Source of the DNA: Opitutaceae bacterium
GTDB lineage: Bacteria; Verrucomicrobiota; Verrucomicrobiia; Opitutales; Opitutaceae
DNA length: 64,000 nucleotides
Reading direction: 5' to 3'
NCBI GenBank assembly: GCA_028284235.1
Contig: JANQSC010000017.1
Coordinates: forward strand, 52,761 to 116,760
The notes beneath the pieces were generated by a model. That model was not told the DNA's origin. It saw only the letters and a list, made by a program, of their open reading frames with translations, and searched no databases. A program made the translations under genes and the position numbers. Positions 57,662 through 64,000 of this stretch are shown one piece after another; within the stretch, counting starts at the first letter, position 1; each line of letters starts with the position of its first letter.

Positions 57662-57910
57662 CTAGCCGCGGCGGCGGCGGAACTTGTTCTGGAACTTCTC
57701 GACTCGACCCGCGGTGTCGACGAAACGCTTTTCGCCGGTGTAAACCGGATGGGAGTCCATAGTGATGTCTCGGATGACCTTGACATACTCGACGCCGTCG
57801 ATGGTTTCCGTCTGCCCGGACTTCACGGTTGAAAAAGTGAGGAACTTCTTTCCGGTCGAAACGTCGACGAATGCGGTCGGATGGTAGTCGGGATGTATGC
57901 CTTCTTTCAC
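57662..57910 (-). CDS. rpmE: 50S ribosomal protein L31, type B (zinc-free)
   Basis: 82 residues, GTG start at 57910. N-terminus MKEGIHPDYHPTAFVDVSTG and the segment SHPVYTGEKRFVDTAGRVEKF are typical of type B L31. The zinc-binding Cys residues of type A L31 are absent. It sits directly after rpmJ. In bacteria with both forms the type B protein replaces the zinc form under zinc limitation; here it may be the only one. Confidence 0.95.
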   Translation of the reverse strand: MKEGIHPDYHPTAFVDVSTGKKFLTFSTVKSGQTETIDGVEYVKVIRDITMDSHPVYTGEKRFVDTAGRVEKFQNKFRRRRG

Positions 57911-57930
57911 GGTCTTTGAAAAATTGGTGC

Positions 57931-58056
57931 TTAGCCCTGGCGCGCTTTGAAGCGAGGGTTGGTTTTGCAGATCACATAAAGACGACCTTTGCGACGTACC
58001 ACTTGACAGTCGGGATGACGCGTCTTTGCGGACTTTAGCGATGAGACAACTTTCAT
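57931..58056 (-). CDS. rpmJ: 50S ribosomal protein L36, YkgO-like (zinc-free type)
   Basis: 41 residues. The [29 protein letters not shown] tail shortens here to the segments [16 protein letters not shown] and NPRFKARQG, matching the E. coli YkgO form. The CxxC/C/H zinc site of ordinary L36 is incomplete (two Cys only). It starts at ATG 58056 and is 20 bases upstream of rpmE; the pair equals the ykgO/ykgM set known from Zur-controlled operons, although I see no Zur box. Confidence 0.92.
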   Translation of the reverse strand: MKVVSSLKSAKTRHPDCQVVRRKGRLYVICKTNPRFKARQG

Positions 58057-58157
58057 AAGGGGCGATAAAAGATACGTCGCTCCGCCCCCTGTCAATAACA
58101 CTTTCGTCAAAATCCTAGAAATCGCGGCCCCCGAGGGATTCCCCCAGCGAACATCGA

Positions 58158-58724
58158 TCAATTCAGGTCGGGCGGCTCCGGAGCGAGCGACATGAGGCCA
58201 AGCTCGAGATTGTTGCTCAGAATCACATGCCGCCAGAGCCGTTCTCCCTGCAGCTCCGAAAGCGCGTAGCTGTCCATTTCCGAAAGCACCCAGGCATTGC
58301 TCGAGAGCTCCTCGTCTAGCTGGCCTTTGCCCCAGCCCGCATAGCCGCGATAGGCCCTAATTTTCAACGACGGATCCGCTTCCCAACGCGCTTGGGCGGC
58401 GCTCGGCTCCAAGCCGAAAAACAGATTGAATTGGCCCGCCTCCGCGTCGGTTCGCCAACCCGCCAAAATAATCTGGTCCTCGCCGACGGGCCCGCCGATA
58501 AACAGCGGCACGTCGCCCAATCCGAAGTCGTTGAACGACGGGTCCACTTCGCTCAGCGTCAAACCGGCGGACTTGTTTACCACGACCCCCAGAGACCCCT
58601 CCTCCTCGTCCGACGTCATCAAGATCACGCTCCGCACGAAATTCGGGTCCTTCAACTGCGGATGCGCCGCCATGAGGGAGCCGGGAAGCCGTACGTCATC
58701 GTCGTCGTTGTGCGGGTCGAACAT
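58158..58724 (-). CDS. YqgE/AlgH family protein
   Basis: 188 residues of the UPF0301 fold. Family motifs: [21 protein letters not shown] at the N-terminus, [26 protein letters not shown] and the C-terminal [14 protein letters not shown]. Called AlgH after a Pseudomonas regulator of alginate, but its molecular role is unknown. It is 100 bases upstream of rpmJ and divergent from the Nif3-like gene. Confidence 0.88.
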   Translation of the reverse strand: MFDPHNDDDDVRLPGSLMAAHPQLKDPNFVRSVILMTSDEEEGSLGVVVNKSAGLTLSEVDPSFNDFGLGDVPLFIGGPVGEDQIILAGWRTDAEAGQFNLFFGLEPSAAQARWEADPSLKIRAYRGYAGWGKGQLDEELSSNAWVLSEMDSYALSELQGERLWRHVILSNNLELGLMSLAPEPPDLN

Positions 58725-58818
58725 TGCTGCAATCCAAAGCGCTCTAGGAACCGGAAAACTTCAATCCCAGATTGGGTAAAAGATCGACACTTGGCAATCG
58801 GCCAAAAAGATCTCCGAC

Positions 58819-59574
58819 ATGGCTCAGCTCGACGAAATCGTCGCATTCTGCGATTCCCGCGCCCGCACCCACGAAGTCGCCGACTTCCGCGAAGCCCTCA
58901 ACGGGCTGCAATTCGGCAACAACGGAACCGTCACCCATATCGGAGCGGCCGTCGACTCCGGGCTCGTCCCCTTCCAAAAAGCGATCGACGCCGGGATCGA
59001 CCTGCTCGTCGTCCACCACGGAATGTTCTGGAACGGGGCCAAACGAATCGTCGGCCCGGAATACGCGAAGTACAAAACGCTCGTCGACGGAAACCTAGCC
59101 GTCTACGCCTGCCATCTGCCCCTCGACGCCCACCTCGAAATCGGTAACGCCGCTTGCCTCGCCCGGGTTATCGAAGCCGAACAATCCGGCACCTTTCTCC
59201 CCTACGAAGGAACCGATCTCGGACTCGTCTGCAAGTGGGGTCGAAGCCGCGACTCTCTCAAAACCGCTCTGCAAGACCAATTCGGCCCGCGCGTCGCCTC
59301 GATCGAATACGGCAGCGACGCGCCCGAGAAAATCTGCATCGTCACCGGAAGCGGCAATAGCGTCGTCGATCAGGTCAAAGCCGCTGGCGCCGACACCCTC
59401 GTAACAGGCGAGCTCAAACAGCACTTTTTCACCATCGCCCAAGAAGAGAGCCTCAACCTCTACGTTTGCGGCCACTACGCCACCGAAACCTTCGGTGTCG
59501 ACGCGCTAGCCCGCGAGGCGTCCGAGCGCTTTCAACTTCCCTACACCTTCGTCGAGACCGAATGCCCGCTATAA
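58819..59574 (+). CDS. Nif3-like dinuclear metal centre protein (GTP cyclohydrolase I type 2 family)
   Basis: 251 residues. Metal-binding residues in VVHHGMFWNG (about 55-64), the ACHLPLDAHLEIGN segment (about 94-107) and the C-terminal GHYATETFGV (His, Glu; about 216-225). Conserved across life as toroidal hexamers; the biochemical role is still unclear. Starts 95 bases from algH on the other strand. Confidence 0.9.
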   Translation: MAQLDEIVAFCDSRARTHEVADFREALNGLQFGNNGTVTHIGAAVDSGLVPFQKAIDAGIDLLVVHHGMFWNGAKRIVGPEYAKYKTLVDGNLAVYACHLPLDAHLEIGNAACLARVIEAEQSGTFLPYEGTDLGLVCKWGRSRDSLKTALQDQFGPRVASIEYGSDAPEKICIVTGSGNSVVDQVKAAGADTLVTGELKQHFFTIAQEESLNLYVCGHYATETFGVDALAREASERFQLPYTFVETECPL

Positions 59575-59658
59575 AAATCCGCCTAAAATAGCCCGTAGCC
59601 CAGACCAAACCGGGGAAAAATCGTGCAATTGACAGGCGACCGTCTCACAAATGGCCCC

Positions 59659-60081
59659 ATGAAACGCATCGCTGTACTGAACGGACCCAATCTCGACCGC
59701 CTAGGCAAACGGGAGCCGGAAACCTATGGCACCGAAACCCTCGCCGACCTGGAAGCCGGCTTGCGGGAGCGCTTCGCCGAAGTGGAGTTCCAATTCCACC
59801 AGTCCAACCACGAAGGCGCCCTCGTCGATATCATCTCCAAACTGGCCGACGAAGGCTGTGACGGTATCGTCTTCAATCCAGGCGCCTACTCCCACACCAG
59901 CATCGCCCTGCGCGACGCGATCAGTGGATGCCAGATTCCCACCATCGAAGTGCATATCAGCAACATCCACGCGCGCGAACGCTTCCGCCACCACTCCCAC
60001 ACGGGAACGGTTTCCAAAGGCGTCATCACCGGTCTCGGGCTCCAAGGATATCACTTGGCCACAGAAGCGCTGACCCGCTAG
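59659..60081 (+). CDS. aroQ: 3-dehydroquinate dehydratase, type II
   Basis: Third step of the shikimate pathway. About 140 residues from ATG 59659: NGPNLDRLGKREPETYGT (N-terminal loop, catalytic Tyr), QFHQSNHEGALVD, NPGAYSHTSIALRDA and EVHISNIHARERFRHHS with the catalytic His and Arg. Normal length. The frame opens at 59623, but the family begins at MKRIAVLNGPN. A GC-rich hairpin follows 23 bases after the stop. Confidence 0.96.
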   Translation: MKRIAVLNGPNLDRLGKREPETYGTETLADLEAGLRERFAEVEFQFHQSNHEGALVDIISKLADEGCDGIVFNPGAYSHTSIALRDAISGCQIPTIEVHISNIHARERFRHHSHTGTVSKGVITGLGLQGYHLATEALTR

Positions 60082-60104
60082 AGCCAACCAATTTCCCAAA
60101 AGAT

Positions 60105-60128
60105 AAGGGCGGCCGTGTCGCCGCCCTT
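60105..60128 (+). terminator. Possible terminator after aroQ
   Basis: AAGGGCGGC-CGTGTC-GCCGCCCTT, a perfect 9-bp stem, 23 bases after aroQ. Only a short T-run (TT) follows, so Rho-independent termination is possible but not certain. Confidence 0.45.
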
Positions 60129-60689
60129 TGACGCTATCATCCCCTGGATGTTCTCGCGAACAGCGCCAGGCACCGCGTCTTAAAAATCTTATGGCATCAA
60201 CCTATCCCAAGCGGTCGTGAGGTCAATACTCAACGGACAAAAAACGACGCTTAAAACCAAAGTTCAGGCGCGTTATTAGGGGGTCTGATAAATCCAGTCG
60301 AACGACTCAAAAAAAGCTAATAATTGCGCCGTCTAGCGCGGTTTATGCGTCCGCTCCAAAACGAGAAAGACCCGGCGGTCCCACATCCGCCGGGCCAAGC
60401 AACGACTCAGTTTTGGAACTAAAGTCAAATTGTGATTTTCTCGCTTTGCCTAAAAGTTGTTCGTCGGAATCTCGCGATCTCGACTGTGCCCAAAGTTTAT
60501 CAAACCCGGCCAAAACTGACAATCCGTGATGCATACCGAATTTCACGCGGATTTCCGCAAAACGGATGCGTGAAATACTCCATTTCCCCCGACTCCGGTA
60601 AATAAGCTGCGAAGACCGGCAAAAACGCGGCGGTTTTCCCGACGATTTGAATGGACACCTCCCCTGAAAGACCTACAAATCCCCACGTT
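60129..60689. other. 560-base region with no clear gene; strong hairpin inside
   Basis: No supported protein gene. It holds a strong 8-bp stem CCCGGCGG-TCCCACAT-CCGCCGGG at 60371-60394. On the minus strand this stem is followed by TCTTTCTCGTTTTG, so it could end a minus-strand transcript. A non-coding RNA on the minus strand of about 60400-60650 would fit this but has no other support. Confidence 0.4.
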
Positions 60690-60947
60690 ATGTCAAAAGC
60701 GGATAGCGGATACAAAGTAACGGCCAAATCTACCATCATCGACATCGTTCTGACAGTTGTCGCATGGTTTCTCTTCACTCTCTGGTTCCAGCCGCATGTG
60801 ATGTCCTACGAGCCCGCGACCGTATTCTTCTGGGCCGGCTTCTCCGCCCTGCCCGCCGCCGGAACTTTCTGGCTCTGCTTGCAAATGTACAAGGTGACCC
60901 TCGCCCACCAACGCAAGAAAGAGCGCGAGAAAGCGAACGAGGAATAG
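60690..60947 (+). CDS. Small membrane protein with two helices
   Basis: 85 residues from ATG 60690 (another ATG at 60651 adds 13). Two hydrophobic helices (IIDIVLTVVAWFLFTLWF and VFFWAGFSALPAAGTFWLC) and a charged tail (HQRKKEREKANEE). No recognised family. Convergent with rnhB, 19 bases apart. Confidence 0.6.
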   Translation: MSKADSGYKVTAKSTIIDIVLTVVAWFLFTLWFQPHVMSYEPATVFFWAGFSALPAAGTFWLCLQMYKVTLAHQRKKEREKANEE

Positions 60948-60965
60948 CCCGACGCCTGAACGGGG

Positions 60966-61727
60966 TCAGTCGAAACCGAATTCGACTTGGAGATCCTCCG
61001 CCTCCTCCTCCAGAATCTTGCGTAAGAACAACGGGCGATGGGCCGGAGTCGGCCCCATTTCTTTGATCGCCTCGCGATGCAGTGGAGTCGCGTAGCCTTT
61101 GCTCGAACCGAAGTCGTAGCACGGGTGCTCGCAATCGAGCGCCAGCATCGTCCGGTCGCGAACCACCTTGGCGATGATCGAGGCCATGGCGATGCACAGC
61201 GATCTCGAATCCCCCTTCACAAAGGCTTCGTGTGGATAGCCCAATCGCTTCATCGGCTTCCCGTCGACAAACACGCCCCAATCGGACAACGAGCTTGCGT
61301 CCGACGAGTCCAACGTTTCCTCCCCGTCAAATAGCGGATCCGGATCGTGCGGCGCGATCCCCGCGTGCTCGAATACTTGCTCGACCGCCCGACGCATGGC
61401 CACTTGCGTCGCTCCCAGAATGTTCAAATCCTCGATCTCCACCACACTCCCCCGGCCAACCCCAATCCAAAGTCGACCCGCGCGCTCGAACTTCCGCAGC
61501 GTCTCGTAGAGCGCCTCCCGTTCCTCCTTGCTCAGCAATTTGGAATCGTTGACGCGTGACGCGTTGCGGCGGCACCACTCTGTATCATAAAAATCCCTAC
61601 CCAGCGCCACCGCGGCCGCAACCACCGGACCCGCGAGAGCGCCTCGTCCCGCCTCGTCAATGCCGATCAATCCGCGCCGACTGCCCATTCGGGCGCGATC
61701 AAAGGCTCGCAACCGTTTCGACTTCAT
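60966..61727 (-). CDS. rnhB: Ribonuclease HII
   Basis: Removes single ribonucleotides and RNA-DNA hybrid RNA from DNA. 253 residues; the catalytic DEAGRGALAGPV (DEDD residues), the NDSKLLSKEER segment and the later YPHEAFVKGDS region with the C-terminal Asp, plus SKGYATPLHR (Gly-rich recognition) are seen. Start at ATG 61727 or 61688. It follows rnhC on the same strand, separated by two REP-like elements. Confidence 0.95.
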   Translation of the reverse strand: MKSKRLRAFDRARMGSRRGLIGIDEAGRGALAGPVVAAAVALGRDFYDTEWCRRNASRVNDSKLLSKEEREALYETLRKFERAGRLWIGVGRGSVVEIEDLNILGATQVAMRRAVEQVFEHAGIAPHDPDPLFDGEETLDSSDASSLSDWGVFVDGKPMKRLGYPHEAFVKGDSRSLCIAMASIIAKVVRDRTMLALDCEHPCYDFGSSKGYATPLHREAIKEMGPTPAHRPLFLRKILEEEAEDLQVEFGFD

Positions 61728-61756
61728 CGGTTCGCTGAGCGCTTGCGCGAAAATCC

Positions 61757-61783
61757 AAACCCGCCGGGACGGCGGGTTCCACC
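61757..61783 (-). repeat. REP-like 27-bp palindrome, copy 4 (variant A, reversed)
   Basis: Reverse complement of the GGTGG-tagged variant A: AACCCGCCG-GGA-CGGCGGGTT, then CCACC. Perfect 9-bp stem. It faces the copy at 61803 head to head, 19 bases apart, and lies between rnhB and rnhC. Confidence 0.85.
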
Positions 61784-61802
61784 GTCACCCCCATGATTCG
61801 CG

Positions 61803-61829
61803 GGTGGAACGGGCCGTCCCGGCGCGTTC
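61803..61829 (+). repeat. REP-like 27-bp palindrome, copy 5 (variant B)
   Basis: GGTGGAACGGGCCGTCCCGG then CGCGTTC: one G-G mismatch in the stem, otherwise as variant A. With copy 4 it makes a doublet with opposite orientation, as in the paired REP arrangements known from enterobacteria. Confidence 0.85.
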
Positions 61830-61869
61830 ATTCGGTTCAAACTCCCTCCTTTGGAAAACTCTTTGCCGA

Positions 61870-62871
61870 TCACCGCCGCCACTCCTTTTTCTCCGGCGGG
61901 GGCTTGAGGGGGAGCTTGTCGAGCAAGCCCGCATCTGAAACGACTTCGTACGCGGTTCGAAAATGGAGTTTGACGAACTCGCAAAACGCGTCCGGGCCGA
62001 ATCTCTCCAGTATCTGCGTCGCCTGTTCCTTTACCTGTGCGCTGGCCCCTTTCTTCAGCGATTCACCGAATCGTTTGGAAAGCCCTTCCATGTACCGCAC
62101 GTATTCCGCCCGCGCCACCACCGACGCGGCCGCCACGACCGGATCCGACTCCGCCTTGGTCTCCATCCTCAAGTCAAAGTCGGAGTCCTTGAAATAGCGA
62201 CCCACGAGATCCTGTTTGCTGAACTGGTCGAGCATCCCCCAAGGCGCTCGCTTTCGCTTCAACGCCGCGGTCAGACTCTTCGAATGCTGCCAAGCCAAAA
62301 GCAAATTCAAGTTGGCTCGCGGCTTCGCCATCAATTCGTTGTACTTGCGCATGCCGCAAAAGCAGGTCTCCACCGCAATCCCTTTCGTGGCACGGATGAT
62401 TTTATCCAATTTCAGGATACGACTATCGGTAATTTTCTTCGAATCGCGAATCCCTTCTTTTACCCATTCGTCAATCTGCGGCTTGTCGGCAATCACGCAA
62501 GCGGTGATCACCGGGCCGAACAAGTCCCCCTTGCCGCTCTCGTCCATTCCCGCGTGCAGTTCGAACCACTCTGGATGATACACTTCATCGTAGCCAAAAC
62601 GGGCTTCACCGAGAATTTCCGGCTCCAATAGGTTGATGACGAAATCCTCCATCTCCCGACCTTGCACTACCAGTTTGCCGCTGTTGTAGCCCACCACGTT
62701 CACCTTGTTTCCCTTGTAGGCGAAGCGCGCGTAGTCCACCTCGTAGGGCTCCCAGTTCTTCATGGCGCACACCCCTTCCAGCGCTTCCATCTGAGCGTCG
62801 GTCAGCTTGTTGGTGTAGAGGGTTTTCTTCTTCGGTTCTTCCGGAAGGTCGATTTTCTTTTTGCGTTTGGC
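61870..62871 (-). CDS. rnhC: Ribonuclease HIII
   Basis: About 333 residues: N-terminal TBP-like substrate domain (about 20-100, YTNKLTDAQMEALEGVC onward), then the RNase H fold with GMDESGKGDLFGPV (the HIII form of the catalytic Asp/Glu motif), IRDSKKITDSRI and SDPVVAAASVVARAEYV. It degrades RNA in RNA-DNA hybrids. No ATG fits; TTG at 62871 gives MAKRKKKIDLP; the open frame reaches 62916. Divergent from mutY with overlapping start regions. Confidence 0.93.
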   Translation of the reverse strand, partial: AKRKKKIDLPEEPKKKTLYTNKLTDAQMEALEGVCAMKNWEPYEVDYARFAYKGNKVNVVGYNSGKLVVQGREMEDFVINLLEPEILGEARFGYDEVYHPEWFELHAGMDESGKGDLFGPVITACVIADKPQIDEWVKEGIRDSKKITDSRILKLDKIIRATKGIAVETCFCGMRKYNELMAKPRANLNLLLAWQHSKSLTAALKRKRAPWGMLDQFSKQDLVGRYFKDSDFDLRMETKAESDPVVAAASVVARAEYVRYMEGLSKRFGESLKKGASAQVKEQATQILERFGPDAFCEFVKLHFRTAYEVVSDAGLLDKLPLKPPPEKKEWRR

Positions 62872-62899
62872 CAAGGTGGTACAAACGCTATTCCCCCGT

Positions 62900-63949
62900 T
62901 TGGCCCAATCAACCAAAATAAAAACCGCCTCCCTCGCCCGAAACGGCGCGACGTTCCGATCCCAGTTGATCGACTGGTACGACCAAAACGCCCGCGCCTT
63001 GCCCTGGCGGACTCAGCCGAGTCTCTACAAGACGGTTGTGTCCGAGTTCATGCTCCAGCAAACGCAGGTCAAAACCGTCCTGCCCTACTTCGATCGTTGG
63101 CTGAACGACTATCCCGACTTTCCCGCCCTCGCCGCCGCCAGTGAGGACCAAGTGCTAAAATCTTGGGAAGGGCTCGGCTACTACTCGCGAGCGCGCAATC
63201 TCCACAAGCTCGCTCAAATCCTTACGGAGCAAGATGACATTCCGACTCAATCCCGCCAATGGCTACCCTTTCCCGGCATCGGCCCCTACGCCGCGGCGGC
63301 GATCTGCAGCATCGCCTTCGACGACCCCAGCGCAGTCGTCGACGGGAACGTCGTGCGCATCCTCGCTCGACTAAGCGCCGACGAAACCGAGTACAAATCG
63401 TCTACCGACGCCGCCAAAGCCTACCAGGAGTTGGCGAACGGGCTGCTCAACGCCGACCGTCCCGGCGACCACAACCAGGCGATGATGGAGCTCGGCGCGA
63501 CCCTTTGCCACAAGCAGAATCCTCAATGTCTGCTCTGTCCCGTTAGCGGGCTTTGCCAGGGCCGGGTCAAGGGGATCGAGTCCACCCTCCCGCGGCTCGC
63601 CAAAACGAAGTTCGAAAAAAAGACCGTCAACCGGGCCTGGGTTCGCCGAAACGGGAAAGCGCTCCTCTACAAAATACCCGATTCCGCCAGCCGAATGAGC
63701 GGACTGCACGAAATCCCGACGCTCGAATCGCTTCGGATCGCGCCGCCCGCCGAGCCACCGCTAATCGAACGCAAACGTTCAATCACCAAATACCGCATAA
63801 CCGAGCGCTTCTTCCGAATCGAGCCCCACCAACTGCCATCCGGCAAAATCGGCGAACAATTCGTCTGGGCCGCTCCAGCAGACATCGCGGCGCTCCCCTT
63901 TTCCGGTCCCCACCGCAAGTGGATCGCCGAGTTGTTGAACGAAGCCTGA
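62900..63949 (+). CDS. mutY: Adenine DNA glycosylase
   Basis: Removes adenine opposite 8-oxoguanine. About 349 residues. Catalytic Glu in SEFMLQQTQVKTV, the helix-hairpin-helix WLPFPGIGPYAAAAI with catalytic Asp in AVVDGNVVRI, the 4Fe-4S Cys set (LCHKQNPQCLLCPVSGLC) and a C-terminal Nudix-like 8-oxoG recognition domain ending FSGPHRKWIAELL. No ATG at the start; TTG 62900, GTG 62876 or TTG 62861 are possible. Divergent from rnhC with almost no spacer. Confidence 0.94.
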   Translation: MAQSTKIKTASLARNGATFRSQLIDWYDQNARALPWRTQPSLYKTVVSEFMLQQTQVKTVLPYFDRWLNDYPDFPALAAASEDQVLKSWEGLGYYSRARNLHKLAQILTEQDDIPTQSRQWLPFPGIGPYAAAAICSIAFDDPSAVVDGNVVRILARLSADETEYKSSTDAAKAYQELANGLLNADRPGDHNQAMMELGATLCHKQNPQCLLCPVSGLCQGRVKGIESTLPRLAKTKFEKKTVNRAWVRRNGKALLYKIPDSASRMSGLHEIPTLESLRIAPPAEPPLIERKRSITKYRITERFFRIEPHQLPSGKIGEQFVWAAPADIAALPFSGPHRKWIAELLNEA

Positions 63950-63970
63950 GCAACCGATCCGCTCTAGAAT

Positions 63971-64000
63971 GTAGGGGCGTTGCTTGCGGCGCCCGCCCTC
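63971..64000. repeat. Possible start of a GC-rich palindromic element at the window end
   Basis: GGGCG at 63975-63979 pairs with CGCCC at 63990-63994 around a TTGCTTGCGG loop. Only one copy is in view and it touches the window end, so it is just a candidate. Confidence 0.3.

Noticed and set aside
60343..60546. 67-residue minus-strand frame in the 60-kb gap
   Set aside because: No ribosome-binding site, runs through the strong hairpin, and no recognisable product.

Overview
The window reads as an uninterrupted stretch of chromosome from a Gram-negative, aerobic, free-living bacterium, most likely a verrucomicrobium of the Opitutae (Opitutales/Puniceicoccales type). This placement is inferred from gene content. 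The evidence is a dcw cluster with meso-DAP MurE, LptD, MenA, a caa3/aa3-type oxidase operon, a secreted cyclophilin with the C-terminal repeats common in Verrucomicrobiota, tandem long signal peptidases and many small intergenic palindromes. No rRNA, tRNA, CRISPR array, insertion sequence, prophage or plasmid gene was recognised. 

Layout. 1-8625: minus-strand dcw cluster mraZ, orf97, rsmH, orf66, ftsL-like, ftsI, murE, murF, mraY, murD (cut by the window edge), headed by a textbook triple MraZ operator. 8805-11415: plus-strand DUF971, HAD, hisI and DUF72 genes, followed by hexanucleotide inverted-repeat hairpins. 11527-17320: secreted cyclophilin, then a GntR/FCD regulator divergent from a TIM-barrel (U32-like) gene and a ketoglutarate-semialdehyde-type dehydrogenase, probably a small catabolic operon. 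17383-27571: two RND pumps plus adaptor lipoprotein, with arsS and arsM (organoarsenical biosynthesis) just upstream on the same strand. 27721-33004: cytochrome oxidase operon (diheme cytochrome c, a 43-residue membrane protein, subunits II, I, III, IV, a second III-like subunit, a 66-residue CxxC membrane protein). 33313-38075: tandem lepB genes and lepA. 38164-43712: cyclophilin-like protein, fabD, NtrC-type regulator, secreted propeller, M50-like protease, esterase. 43848-55173: mutS, glgB, lptD, rRNA methyltransferase, scpA, small proteins, trxA. 55247-63949: menA, DUF1015, zinc-free L31 and L36, algH, Nif3-like, aroQ, rnhB, rnhC, mutY. 

The genes are mostly housekeeping: envelope building (dcw, LptD, LepB), respiration (oxidase, MenA), translation (LepA, L31/L36, RsmH, RsmB-like) and genome maintenance (MutS, MutY, RNases HII and HIII, ScpA). 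The unusual material lies in (i) several families of intergenic palindromes, including five copies of a 27-bp REP-like element, arrays of perfect mini-hairpins with three-base loops, and hexa/heptanucleotide inverted repeats; (ii) two signal peptidases with a roughly 160-residue insertion between the catalytic Ser and Lys; (iii) an RND pump with extra membrane segments next to arsenic-methylation genes; (iv) a DUF72 protein ending in a sliding-clamp-like motif; and (v) several small conserved-looking proteins inside well-known operons.
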